Assembly: GCA_003021045.1 (NCBI GenBank)
Contig: PXRN01000010.1
Span: 1 to 64,000, forward strand
DNA length: 64,000 nt
Source: Halobacteriales archaeon QS_4_69_34
Lineage (GTDB): Archaea; Halobacteriota; Halobacteria; Halobacteriales; Halococcaceae
Direction of reading: 5' to 3'
The notes beneath the pieces were generated by a model that saw only the letters and a program-made list of their open reading frames with translations, was not told the origin of the DNA and searched no databases. This document shows positions 25,861-34,560 of this stretch, one piece after another. Within the stretch, counting starts at the first letter, position 1. Every line of letters starts with the position of its first letter. The position numbers and the translations under genes are program-made.

Positions 25861-25914
25861 ACACACGGAGAAGGCGAGGGACAGCGGTTAGTCGGCGGCG
25901 ACTCTCGGCCGGGT

Positions 25915-26913
25915 ATGGCGCGCGAGGACCCGGTCAAGGCGTGCGACGACGGATCGCGCGACCTCTACGGCGTCGCCACGTGGGACGTCCGGTCGCCGCT
26001 CGACGGGATCGCCGTGAGCGTACATCGAGCGCTCCGGGCGATCGGTCGGGCCGCCGCGTGGGTCGTCGTGGTGGTGGCGCTCCCGCTAGCGCTGCTCGGT
26101 CTGTCGGCCGTCGGCGCACTCGAAGCGCCGATCGTCGGGGGGTTCGTCGTGCTGTCGGTCGTTCCGGCCCTGCTGCTCGCCGCCTACGTCTGGCGGAGCG
26201 ACGTGACGACCCGCGAGCCCTTCGGTCTCTTGGTCGCCACGTTCGCGCTCGCGGTGGTGTTCGCCCAGATCGCCGGTGCGGCCAACGGGGTCGGCGGCGC
26301 CCTCCGGGCGGTGCCCGTAGTCGGCCCGATCTGGTTTTTCTACCTCGTGGTGGGGCCCGTCGAGGAGACGGTGAAGTGGCTCGCCGTCCGCGTCTACGCC
26401 TTCCGAAGCGAGCGCTTCGACGCCGTGATCGACGGCGCGGTCTACGGGGCGGTCGCCGGACTCGGCTTCGCGACCGTCGAGAACGCCCTCTACATCGCTT
26501 CGGCGGTCGACGCGCCCGCCATCGGGAACTTCCTCGCAGCGGGCGAGGGGATCGGCCCCCGGCGTGCACTCGCCGGCCCCGGCCACGTCCTCTACTCGGC
26601 CTACGCAGGCTACTATCTGGGATTGGCGAAGTTCAACCCCGAGCGCGCCGGCCCGATCGCCGTGAAGGGCCTGCTCGTCGCCGCCCTGTTGCACGCGACC
26701 TACAACACGCTCACCCTCGTCCCGGCGGCCGCGTCGACGGCGTTTGGCGTCCCACGGCTCGCGGCCTTCCTCGCGTTCGTCCTCCTCTACGACGGGTTCG
26801 TCGGCTATCTCCTCTACCGGAAGCTCGCGCGCTACCGGACGGCCTACCGGGCAGCTCGCAGCGAGCCCGAGGGGCGCTCGATCCGCCCCGAACGCACCGA
26901 GTTCGACCCCTGA
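25915..26913 (+). CDS. PrsW-family intramembrane metalloprotease
   Basis: The 332-residue polytopic protein shows the PrsW motifs: VGPVEETVKWLAVRVYAF (EExxK), the second motif FATVENALYIASA (ExxxY) and the histidine motif LLHATYNTL, with GHVLYSAYAGYYLGLAK between them. About eight hydrophobic segments are predicted. PrsW cuts membrane-embedded anti-sigma factors in bacteria; in archaea the substrate is unknown. ATG 25915 is supported by a GTTAGT box about 27 bases upstream. It converges with the O-antigen-ligase-like gene. Confidence 0.88.
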   Translation: MAREDPVKACDDGSRDLYGVATWDVRSPLDGIAVSVHRALRAIGRAAAWVVVVVALPLALLGLSAVGALEAPIVGGFVVLSVVPALLLAAYVWRSDVTTREPFGLLVATFALAVVFAQIAGAANGVGGALRAVPVVGPIWFFYLVVGPVEETVKWLAVRVYAFRSERFDAVIDGAVYGAVAGLGFATVENALYIASAVDAPAIGNFLAAGEGIGPRRALAGPGHVLYSAYAGYYLGLAKFNPERAGPIAVKGLLVAALLHATYNTLTLVPAAASTAFGVPRLAAFLAFVLLYDGFVGYLLYRKLARYRTAYRAARSEPEGRSIRPERTEFDP

Positions 26914-26944
26914 GCATCCGGCGGGATTCTTCGATCGAGTCGCG

Positions 26945-28798
26945 CTACTCGCCCCGTCGATCGGTCGCCGTCGGGGCGACCGAGCTCGGGTCGGCCGGTC
27001 CCGGCTCCGCCGGATCGGCGGTGCCGAGCTGTGACGTGCGCTGGCGGCGTTCGGCACCGACGAGGACGCCACACAGCGCCCAGAACGTGAACAGGAGCTG
27101 GGCGCGCAGATAGGTCGGCTGGAACAGCATGGTAGCGAGGTGGGCCGCGACAGCGGCCACGAGCCCGAGAACGAGCCACCAGTCGGCCGCTCGCTCACGG
27201 GTGGTCGTGCGGACGAGCAGCCGCCGCCCGGCGGCGAGGACGAAGCCGATCGCAGCCACGTACAGCAGAAAACCCGGCAGGCCGGTCTCGGCCAGCAGCG
27301 CGATGTAGACGTCGTGGAGCAACATCCGTCGCCCGAGGCCGTAGGCCTTCGAGACGAAGAAGAAGTTTCCCCCGCCGATCCCGAAGATCGGGTACTGGAG
27401 GAACAGGTCGAGCCCGGCGACGTACTGCTGGATGCGGATGCCCAATCCCGTGAGGTCGAACAACGGCACCGAGAGCGAGTCGATCGTCGAGAGGACGCCC
27501 TCCGGCGAGAGGTACTCCGGGCCGTAGGGTGACTCGCCAGCGTCCTGTACAGTACCGACGCGCGCCGCCCGTGCGAGCGCGACGGCCCCGGCCCGGGCGA
27601 CGGCGGCTCCGAGCGCGCTGACGATGCCCCCGGCGGCCGCCAGCACCGGAGCGACGAACCCCGCCACCCCCACGACACCGCCGCCGACGGCGGCGGAGAT
27701 TCGGGAGACGCTCCCGGCGTCCGTCGACGGCACCAGCGTGACGAACACGCCCAGCCCCACTGCGAGGACGACGCCCGCCGAACGGCCGCCGATCGTGCCG
27801 AGCGAGGGCGTCCCCGCAGAGCGGTATCGCCACGCGAACCCGGCGGCGAGGACCGCGGTTCCGACGAGGAGAGCGCCCCGACCGGTGTCCCACCCCGTCG
27901 CCCGGAGGACGGCCGCACACAGCAGCCACGCCCCGAGCCACGTGAGCCGACGGACGCCACGTGCGCGAACCGCGAGGACGAGGGCCAGCGGCGCGGCCAC
28001 GGGGAGCAGCGAGCCGAGCGCGCCGTTGCCGACGAACCCGCTCACGTAGGGCCCCGCGAGATAGGTGCCGAGCGGGCCGAGGGACAGTCGCTCGACGATC
28101 GCGACGCCACCCCTCCCCCCGGCCGGCCCGATCGAGATCGTCGTGAGAAACTCGACGAGGCCGACGGTCGCGTGACCGGTGGCCACGACAGCGACCACGG
28201 TCGCCGCCGAGCGCACGCCGAACGCGCCGTCCTCGACCGCCCGCGCGGCGACGACGAAGACGAGCCACGATTGGAGGACGTACAGTCCGAACTCGAAGGC
28301 GACGCCCGGAGCCGGGCCGGCGACGAACGGGGCCGACGCCAGCGTCCACGCGACGAAGCTCCCGAGCGCGAGGTGCGCTCGCGTGAACGAGGCGAACGGT
28401 CGCCACCACCCACGCCACGCGTAGACCACGAGCAGCCCGAGCAGCGCGAGCTGGGCGAGCGGACTCTGTGTGACCGAGAACGCGAAGCTGCCCGTCGCGG
28501 GACCGCCGGGAAGCCCGGGCATCCAGACCGTCACGAAGGTGAGCAGGGCGACGAACAGCCCGAGCGCCGTCCGCCCGGTCCAGAGCACGAGGAGCGCGTA
28601 GGTCACACAGACCCCGCCCAGCGGGAGGAGCAGGGGGAGCGGGGGCGACAGCGAGAACCACTCCCGGTACAGCCACCCGAGACCCGGCATGAGACCGAAG
28701 ACCCCGGCGGCCAGCGCGCCAGCGAGCATCACCGCATCCCATGCCGGTGACCTGCCGGGCTGTGTGGCCGGCGAGAACCGGGAGAGGCGGCCCGTCAT
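26945..28798 (-). CDS. O-antigen ligase/polymerase-like membrane protein
   Basis: The 617-residue protein has about twelve hydrophobic segments and the Wzy/WaaL-type loop near residues 470-520: LDLFLQYPIFGIGGGNFFFV, then GLGRRMLLHDVYIALLAETG, where GIGGGNFFF and HxxY/E are the family marks. Such proteins join or polymerise lipid-linked glycans on the outer face of the membrane, so a role in surface-polysaccharide or glycan assembly is likely. The tail (about 590-617) is Pro/Ala/Arg-rich. No glycosyltransferases lie beside it, but a T-rich surface protein gene follows. Confidence 0.8.
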   Translation of the reverse strand: MTGRLSRFSPATQPGRSPAWDAVMLAGALAAGVFGLMPGLGWLYREWFSLSPPLPLLLPLGGVCVTYALLVLWTGRTALGLFVALLTFVTVWMPGLPGGPATGSFAFSVTQSPLAQLALLGLLVVYAWRGWWRPFASFTRAHLALGSFVAWTLASAPFVAGPAPGVAFEFGLYVLQSWLVFVVAARAVEDGAFGVRSAATVVAVVATGHATVGLVEFLTTISIGPAGGRGGVAIVERLSLGPLGTYLAGPYVSGFVGNGALGSLLPVAAPLALVLAVRARGVRRLTWLGAWLLCAAVLRATGWDTGRGALLVGTAVLAAGFAWRYRSAGTPSLGTIGGRSAGVVLAVGLGVFVTLVPSTDAGSVSRISAAVGGGVVGVAGFVAPVLAAAGGIVSALGAAVARAGAVALARAARVGTVQDAGESPYGPEYLSPEGVLSTIDSLSVPLFDLTGLGIRIQQYVAGLDLFLQYPIFGIGGGNFFFVSKAYGLGRRMLLHDVYIALLAETGLPGFLLYVAAIGFVLAAGRRLLVRTTTRERAADWWLVLGLVAAVAAHLATMLFQPTYLRAQLLFTFWALCGVLVGAERRQRTSQLGTADPAEPGPADPSSVAPTATDRRGE

Positions 28799-28933
28799 GC
28801 GCGCTCACTCAGGGCGTGTTCGGATAACGGTTCGGATGCGAGGCCGGCGATCCGTCGGGTGGATCGGGCGCAGCTGATCGGCGGTCGCGCGAAAAAGAGA
28901 ACGCAACGTCCGAACGTCCGTCGGACCGTGTCC

Positions 28934-30178
28934 TCAGTCGAAGCGCCGGCGAAGCAGCAGCGTCGCGCCGAGCACGCCGATCGCCGCGGGCACGCCGAGG
29001 CCCGCGAAGCTGCTACTCGTGACACCGCCGACGAACATCCCGCCGATGCTGTTTTCCGACGGACTCGGACTCGGACTCGGGGAGGCCGTGTCGGTCGGGG
29101 TCGCCGTCTCGGTCGCAGCCTCGTCGTCGTCTTCGACGACGATGCTGATGTTGTTGATGTTGGTGTTGTTGTTGGTGTTGTCGTTGGTGTTGTTGTTGAT
29201 GTTGGCAATCGTGTTGATCGCGGCGACAGCCTGCGTGTTGTTGAACATGTCGCCCTCGACGATCACCGTGTCGCCCTCGACGCTGACCGAGCCGGTGGTC
29301 TGCTGCTGTTGTTGCTGTTGTTGCTGGCCGCCGGGCAGGACACACTCGCCGTCCCTGACGACGCCCTGCTGTTGTTGCTGTTGCTGTTGACCGTCACCGT
29401 CCTGCTGTTGTTGCTGTTGCTGCTGACCGTCGCCCTGCTGCTGTTGCTGTTGTTGCTGACCGCCATCGTCCGCGTCGCCGTCATCGGCACCGCCGTCCTC
29501 TGCCTCGGTCGCCGTGCCGCCAGCGCCGGCTTGCGTCGTCGTCACGGCTTCTGCCTGCGTCGTCTCGGTCGCGGTTGCCGTTTCGGTCGCCGTCTCGGTC
29601 GCGGTCGCCGTCTCGGTCGCGGTCGCCGTCTCGGTCGCGGTCGCCGTTTCGGTCGGCGTCGCCGCCGCGACGACCGTCAGCGTTCCGTTGTCGGTCCCGG
29701 TGACCTCGTAGCTGTTTCCGTTCTCGTCGCCGAGCGCCTCAACGGAGAGCAGCAGGTCGGTGCTGCCCGGCGACTCGCCGGCGAGGGTGAGCGTCGAGAC
29801 GATCGACTCGCCGGTGTCGTTCGTGTCCGCCAGCGCCGCCGTGACCATCACCGAGTCGTTGTTCTCGCCGTACTCGATGTCGGTCGTCTGGTCGGAGGGG
29901 TTCCCGCCCGGCGTGACGCTGACGATGTCGGCTGCGGCCGGGTCCGAGAGGTTGATCGTGAACTCGTATGCGCCCGTGCCGTTGTCGGTGTTCTGATTGA
30001 CGACGTCGAAGGAGGCGTTCTCCTCGACGGCGACCTCCTGGTCGGGCTCGACGCTTACTGTCGTCTCGCCGGCCGCGCTCACCACGAAAGCGCCGGCGAC
30101 GACGAGCGCCGCGAGTGCTGCGAGGGCTATCAGGGCCCGCTTCGATCCGAGCGACTGCCGCAATCTGTCTGTTGTCAT
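28934..30178 (-). CDS. Cell-surface protein with cohesin-like N-domain, T-rich stalk and poly-Q tracts
   Basis: The 414-residue product starts with a charged N-terminus and hydrophobic segment (ALIALAALAALVVAGAFVVSA), probably a signal peptide. Residues about 35-165 form a beta-rich domain resembling cohesin-like modules (SVEPDQEVAVEENASFDVV, VTAALADTNDTGESI). Then come TETATATE repeats (about 175-205), an Asp/Gly stretch, four Gln tracts of about eight residues each (about 240-300), a CVLPGG site, an Asn/Ile-rich NINNNTNDNTNNNTN run, an SPSPSPSPS stretch and a final hydrophobic segment before RRRFD. This end resembles archaeal sorting/anchor tails. ATG 30178 is chosen at MTTDRL; upstream in-frame residues look non-coding. 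The AT-rich box at about 30289-30297 would give a 5' leader of about 90 bases. Confidence 0.82.
   Translation of the reverse strand: MTTDRLRQSLGSKRALIALAALAALVVAGAFVVSAAGETTVSVEPDQEVAVEENASFDVVNQNTDNGTGAYEFTINLSDPAAADIVSVTPGGNPSDQTTDIEYGENNDSVMVTAALADTNDTGESIVSTLTLAGESPGSTDLLLSVEALGDENGNSYEVTGTDNGTLTVVAAATPTETATATETATATETATATETATETATATETTQAEAVTTTQAGAGGTATEAEDGGADDGDADDGGQQQQQQQQGDGQQQQQQQQDGDGQQQQQQQQGVVRDGECVLPGGQQQQQQQQQTTGSVSVEGDTVIVEGDMFNNTQAVAAINTIANINNNTNDNTNNNTNINNISIVVEDDDEAATETATPTDTASPSPSPSPSENSIGGMFVGGVTSSSFAGLGVPAAIGVLGATLLLRRRFD
29018..29680 (-). repeat. Low-complexity repeats within the surface-protein gene
   Basis: Inside the gene, GTTGCTGTTGCT-type triplet runs encode four poly-Gln tracts and TCGGTCGCGGTCGCCGT-type units encode the Thr/Glu/Ala stalk. 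The CAG/CAA runs use mixed codons. Being coding and perfectly in frame, these are protein repeats, not a CRISPR array. Confidence 0.8.
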
Positions 30179-30590
30179 TGTGTAGTTAGTTGTTGGTCCG
30201 GTCCGCCGCTCGCGCGGGACGAACCCACGCGGCCGCAACCGGTGTTGGTACAGCCAATCGTTCGGATGGGACGACGACCCGGGTGTACATATAGTTATTT
30301 GATTTTCTCGCACCGTACGCCGTGTAATTTAGTCGCGCCACGGCAGGCCGTCCGGGTGCGTGATCCGCCACCACACCGTCCGCCGCCTCCCGGGACGGCT
30401 GTAGATCAGTCCGGGATCGGCGGGGTCCTGGAGAATCGATCGGCGGACGGGTTTCGACCGGCTTCCCCGCCGCCTCTCGTCTCCGGCGAGCGGTGCCGTC
30501 CCCCTCCCGTATCCTCTTTTCTTTCTCTCCGAGCGCGACCGGATGGCGTCGCCGAGGTTCGGCTGGGGCCACAGAGCAGCGATACGGCGC
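30179..30590. other. Intergenic region between surface-protein and riboflavin synthase genes
   Basis: The 412-base gap has an AT-rich promoter block (about 30285-30305) serving the surface-protein gene. A minus-strand open frame at 30329-30598 ends in a Trp/Arg-rich stretch but overlaps the riboflavin synthase 3' end and I do not call it a gene. Confidence 0.4.
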
Positions 30591-31178
30591 TCACCCATAC
30601 CCTGCCGCGAGGCGCTCGACGTACTTCGCCATCACGTCGACCTCGAGGTGGATCGGATCTCCCGGGGTCGCATCGGCGAGAGTGGTCAGATCGTAGGTCG
30701 TCGGGACGACCGCGACCGCGAAGCCCCCCTCCCACAGGTCGGCGACGGTGAGGCTGATCCCGTCGACGGCGATCGAGCCCTTCTCGACGACGTAGCGCGC
30801 GATCGCATCGGGCAGCGAGAAGGCAAAGCGCCAGTCCTCGCCGACCTGCTCGACGCTCCGCACCTCGGCGGTGGCGTCGACGTGGCCCTGCACGACGTGG
30901 CCGTCGAAGCGGCCGTCCGCGGGCAGCGCGCGTTCGACGTTCACGCGGTCGCCCGCACCGAGGGCGTCGAAGGCGGTCCGATCGAGCGTCTCCCGAGAGA
31001 GGAAACACTCGAAGTCCCCGTCGCCGCCCGCCTCGACGGTGAGACAGGCCCCGTCGACGGCGATGCTCTGACCCTCGTAGAGGCCGTCGAGGCCGGCGGC
31101 CACGCGGACGCGCCGCCCGCCCTCCTCGTCGGTCACGCCGACGACCTCCCCGGTCGTCTCGACGATGCCAGTGAACAT
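30591..31178 (-). CDS. ribE: Riboflavin synthase (bacterial-type, two lumazine-binding repeats)
   Basis: The 195-residue enzyme dismutates two 6,7-dimethyl-8-ribityllumazine molecules into riboflavin. It has two repeats: MFTGIVETTGEVVGV with GQSIAVDGACLTVE, and FDGHVVQGHVDATAEV with KGSIAVDGISLTV. The MFTGIVE start, the GHVD motif and the paired SIAVDG motifs are diagnostic. ATG 31178 begins the first motif. Haloarchaea use this bacterial type rather than the archaeal RibC; no other rib genes are adjacent. Confidence 0.93.
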   Translation of the reverse strand: MFTGIVETTGEVVGVTDEEGGRRVRVAAGLDGLYEGQSIAVDGACLTVEAGGDGDFECFLSRETLDRTAFDALGAGDRVNVERALPADGRFDGHVVQGHVDATAEVRSVEQVGEDWRFAFSLPDAIARYVVEKGSIAVDGISLTVADLWEGGFAVAVVPTTYDLTTLADATPGDPIHLEVDVMAKYVERLAAGYG

Positions 31179-31546
31179 GGTCTCACGAGTCGCCCGGCGG
31201 GCGAAAGCCTTGGGTTCGATCGTGGCCGTCGCGCGGGCGACGGACGAACGGAGCGAGGGCCGCGGCGCGGTTGCGGTGCGTGGTAGTCGAGAGCCCGAGC
31301 GGAGAGCCGGCTGGGGAGGCGCGGGGCTGTGCAGTCGCGGTACGGGTGCGGTCACGATGCGGCGGGCGATCTCTCGCGTGTACCGGCACTCGCGGCCACC
31401 GTTCGCTCCGTGACGCCGCTGCCGGTCCGTCCGGCGGCGGGCCCTCCGGAGCCCGACGAGTGCGTGCCCCTCACCTGCCCGCTATCCCCGACCGCACCGT
31501 CGCCGATCACCGAAGGCGCTTTGAGGCACAGACGGAAACCGCCGCC
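31179..31546. other. Intergenic region without recognised genes
   Basis: The 368 bases between riboflavin synthase and the small membrane protein show only Arg/Pro-rich open frames on both strands. No RNA gene or repeat was recognised; promoters of both divergent genes must lie here. Confidence 0.4.
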
Positions 31547-31804
31547 ATGGCGCGGAGCATTACCGGAACGATCGGGCTCGCGGCGACGCTCGCGTTCGCG
31601 CTCCCGGCGGCGCTACTCGGCGTCGAGTTCCTCCTCGGCGGGCGGACGCTCTACGGAGCCGCCCTCCTGTTCGTCGCGGCCCTCATGATCGCCGTCGAGG
31701 AGTACGTCACCTCGCCGACCGACGTGCCCGCGGCGGCCGCCGAGAAGGTCGTCGAGCGCGTCGCCACCGAGCCCGAGGAGGGCGAGTCGACGACCCGCGA
31801 GTGA
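31547..31804 (+). CDS. Small two-helix membrane protein, haloarchaeal
   Basis: The 85-residue protein has two hydrophobic segments (GTIGLAATLAFALPAALLGV and TLYGAALLFVAALMIAVEEY) and an acidic tail with Glu/Thr (VERVATEPEEGESTTRE). ATG 31547 begins right before the first helix. I recall similar small proteins as conserved in haloarchaea but cannot name a family with certainty. Function unknown. Confidence 0.72.
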   Translation: MARSITGTIGLAATLAFALPAALLGVEFLLGGRTLYGAALLFVAALMIAVEEYVTSPTDVPAAAAEKVVERVATEPEEGESTTRE

Positions 31805-31873
31805 ACCGCGACGGCGCTCCACTCCGCGCGACGACGGCCCGACCGGGGTCGACGGGGCGACGAACGAGCCCGA

Positions 31874-33703
31874 TCAGTCCGCCGCGGCCGGCTCCTCGGC
31901 GTCGCCCAGCAGTTCCTCGATGGTCGCGCCGGTGAGCTCGTTGTTCAACAGGACGTCGATCGGAAGGGTCGGCGCGCCCCGGACGAGGTTCTCGAGCAAG
32001 ACGAGTCGCTCGCGCGCGCGGCTCATCCCCACGTAGAACACCCGGCGCTCGTTGTCCGTCAGCACCGGGACGGGATCGCTCGTCTTGGTGAACTCGTCGA
32101 CGCCCGCCACGGCCTCGGGATCTGGCACCGAGGCGACCATCTGCTCGACCACCTTCTCGGTGAGGTCGGTGGCGACGAAGACGTGATCGGCCTCGCGGCC
32201 CTTCGCGGAGTGGATCGTCCCGACGCGCACCCGATCGCGCGCCATCCCCCGATGCTCGCCCGCGAAGTACGCCGCCACCGACTGCTCTTGGAAGCCCGAG
32301 ACCTTCCGGAGCATGTCGTCGGCGGTCCCCGGCCCGGGCAGGAAGGGGACGTGTTCTTCGATCAGGTCGAGCTCGACGGCCAGCGCCTCGAAGTCCTCGG
32401 TCGCGGCCTCTTCCAACCGGGCGTCGAGCGCGTCGTAGAGCGCGTCGCGGTCGTTCGTCCCGAAGGCCGTCCCTTCGAGCATGTCCGCGAGCCGACGGGC
32501 TTCGAGGCCCGTGATCGCCTCGCCCGCTTCGAGGGCCTCGATGGCGCGCACGTAGTCGGCCAGCCGATCGGTCCAGAGGCGCTGGTCGGTGAGCGCCTGG
32601 AACGGGATGCCCTCGTCGACGAACTTCTCGACGAACTGGAAGAGCTGGTAGCGCGCACGAAAGAGCACCATCACCGTCTCCTCGCTACGCTCGACCGTCG
32701 AGCGCACCTGTCGGGCGAGTGCGAGCATCGTCGCGTTGCGGATCGCCTCGACGGTACCACCCTCGGTGCGGGGTTCGAGGTTCTTCTCCTGGCGCTGTGC
32801 GATGTGTCGTACCTCCCTGTTGACGACGTCGAGCACCCGCGATGGGAGCCGGTAGGAGGTGTCGAGAATGACGTCCTCGCCCTCCTCTTCGAGCAACAGC
32901 TGGGGGTCGGCCCCCTGCCACGCGTACACCACCTGATCGTCGTCGCCGGCGATCAGCGCCCGCTTCACATGGGGTTTCCACTCCTCGTAGACCCGGTGTT
33001 GGAGCAGCGTGATGTCTTGGAACTCGTCGACGGCGAGGTAGTCGACGTTGGGCACGAGCGAGCGCTGGGCGACGCGTTCGAGCATGTCCGCGAAGCCGAC
33101 GAGGCCGTGTTCGCCCTTGTAGGCCCGCCACGCGCGGATCGCCTCGGGCACGTCGATCCGGTCGTCGTCGGCGGGCCACGTCGGGGTGTACTTGTTGCCC
33201 TCCTGTGCGTTCGGATCGACGTCCGGCGGGAGACGCACTTCCTCCTCGTCCCACTGGAAGGCGACGTCGTGCCAATCGGCGACCTCCCGCGTCGTTCGCT
33301 GGAGCCACTGGCTGGTGGCGATGATCTTGTTGCCGATGGTCGTCGAGCGCGCCGACCGGCGGCGCGAGCCCTCGTACTCGTCCTCGAACTCGATGCCGTA
33401 GGTCTCACAGAACTCCCGCTTGTCGGACTCGCCCACTACGTCGCCGCGCGAGAGGTTCAGAAGGTCGTAGGCCTTCGCATGCATCGTCGAGACGTTGCCC
33501 CGGAGGGACTTCGGGCTCCGATCGAGGCGCTCGGCGAAGCGCTCCCTGATCTCGCTCGCCGCGGCCCGGGTGTAGGAGACCACGAGGACGTCCTCGACCG
33601 CGACGCCCGAGTCGAGCAGGTCGTCCACCCGGTCGAGCAACGCCGTCGTCTTCCCGCTTCCCGGGCCGCCGAACAGCCGGATCACGCGTGGGTCGGGGGT
33701 CAT
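31874..33703 (-). CDS. UvrD/Rep-family DNA helicase (SF1A)
   Basis: The 609-residue helicase has the SF1 motifs in order: Walker A GGPGSGKTTALLDRV, motif Ia VLVVSYTRAAASEIRERF, motif II VDEFQDITLLQ, motif III AGDDDQVVYAWQGAD, motif IV SYRLPSRVLDVVNR, motif V VGTIHSAKGREADHVFV and motif VI VFYVGMSRARERLVLL. It should move 3'-5' on single-stranded DNA in repair or replication restart. It is shorter than bacterial UvrD (about 720). ATG 33703 is chosen because a GGTTTATGG box lies 28 bases upstream, leaving no room for the in-frame ATG at 33730. Confidence 0.92.
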   Translation of the reverse strand: MTPDPRVIRLFGGPGSGKTTALLDRVDDLLDSGVAVEDVLVVSYTRAAASEIRERFAERLDRSPKSLRGNVSTMHAKAYDLLNLSRGDVVGESDKREFCETYGIEFEDEYEGSRRRSARSTTIGNKIIATSQWLQRTTREVADWHDVAFQWDEEEVRLPPDVDPNAQEGNKYTPTWPADDDRIDVPEAIRAWRAYKGEHGLVGFADMLERVAQRSLVPNVDYLAVDEFQDITLLQHRVYEEWKPHVKRALIAGDDDQVVYAWQGADPQLLLEEEGEDVILDTSYRLPSRVLDVVNREVRHIAQRQEKNLEPRTEGGTVEAIRNATMLALARQVRSTVERSEETVMVLFRARYQLFQFVEKFVDEGIPFQALTDQRLWTDRLADYVRAIEALEAGEAITGLEARRLADMLEGTAFGTNDRDALYDALDARLEEAATEDFEALAVELDLIEEHVPFLPGPGTADDMLRKVSGFQEQSVAAYFAGEHRGMARDRVRVGTIHSAKGREADHVFVATDLTEKVVEQMVASVPDPEAVAGVDEFTKTSDPVPVLTDNERRVFYVGMSRARERLVLLENLVRGAPTLPIDVLLNNELTGATIEELLGDAEEPAAAD

Positions 33704-33726
33704 TGGATCGTACAGGCGACCGTCAC

Positions 33727-33734
33727 CCATAAAC
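33727..33734 (-). promoter_or_regulatory. TATA-like box of the helicase gene
   Basis: GTTTATGG on the minus strand is centred about 28 bases before ATG 33703, supporting that start. Confidence 0.55.
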
Positions 33735-33884
33735 CCACCCGTCTCCGGAGCGTGGCACGTACTCGCCCGGGGCGGCGAAGCCGCTCGTCCCGTCCGAACT
33801 CGACGCCGGCCGGTACGTGTTCCGTCCTTCCCCCCTCTCCAGGATCGCGTCTCGTGGTCGGGACCGTCGCTGCGGGACCGCCCG

Positions 33885-34064
33885 TCAGTCGGCCCTGGGC
33901 CGCCAGCCACAGGCCGAACACTCCGTTGCGGCCTCGTCGTGGAGGCCGCCACACTCCGGACACTGCTTTTTCGCATAGTCGTGCTCCCACCCCGGTCGCT
34001 CCGTCTCGTGGCCACGGTTCGACAGGAACTCGTCGACGTCGGCCTCGTCGGGTGCGGTCGCCAT
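33885..34064 (-). CDS. Small zinc-finger protein, HVO_0416-like
   Basis: The 59-residue protein ends in a zinc ribbon: QCPECGGLH and ECSACGWRP supply four Cys as two CPxCG-type knuckles. The N-terminal half (MATAPDEADVDEFLSNRGHE) is acidic. Length, the DxFLSxRGHE pattern and the cysteine spacing agree with the small haloarchaeal zinc-finger group I recall as HVO_0416 family; function unknown, possibly regulatory. ATG 34064 has a TAAGTA box about 27 bases upstream. Confidence 0.8.
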   Translation of the reverse strand: MATAPDEADVDEFLSNRGHETERPGWEHDYAKKQCPECGGLHDEAATECSACGWRPRAD

Positions 34065-34250
34065 ACATGCCACAGTATGCCACACCAGTACTTAGTCCCG
34101 CCGGTTGCCGGCAACGCGTTCCGGAGTCCCCGTGCCGGCGCGCTCCGGACGACCGACGGCCGATCGGGCCGCCAGTGGGGGCGTCGGTGGCGTCGTCCCG
34201 CCCTACCACGCTGTCCGGCCGAACCGTGTTCCGGAACCTGACGACGGTCA

Positions 34251-34560
34251 GGTGGGCTCGAACTATCGGGCACGGGGGACCTATCCGCTGTGGGCGGCGT
34301 TCGTGCTCACGACGATGCCCGTCGTCCGGGTGCCGCCCTACCCCTCGCCCGGCGACGGTGCTCGCGCTCGTGCCGGTGCTCGCTCGGACGGGCTTCGGCG
34401 GCGACTGCAGGCCGGCGCTGTCGGTCTTCGTCGGCTGTGGCTGCCTCGCGGTCACCACGCTCGTCATGACACGGCGGTACCGACGGGGCCGGTTCGAGTA
34501 CGAGGTCGATCCCGAGGCCCCGCACTCAGAGGTCGTACAGCGCGCCGAACTTCGTCTCGA
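34251..34560 (+). pseudogene. Possible decayed small membrane-protein gene
   Basis: Two adjacent frames carry pieces that look protein-like. The first reads GTYPLWAAFVLTTMPVV (about 34281-34330); the second, one frame over, reads ATVLALVPVLARTGFGG and ALSVFVGCGCLAVTTLVMTR and then an acidic tail (about 34350-34535). A frame change near 34340 would join them into one two- to three-helix protein. The second frame has no nearby stop and runs into the 3' end of the convergent carboxypeptidase gene, so this is at best a damaged remnant. The rest of the 34065-34525 gap shows nothing else. Confidence 0.3.

Noticed and set aside
29018-29680. Repeated units that could be taken for a CRISPR array.
   Set aside because: The units encode in-frame Q and T/E repeats of a surface protein, have no regular spacers, and no cas genes are near.
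30329-30598. Minus-strand frame of 89 codons after the surface-protein promoter.
   Set aside because: Overlaps the end of riboflavin synthase, Arg-rich, no promoter or family; not supported as a gene.
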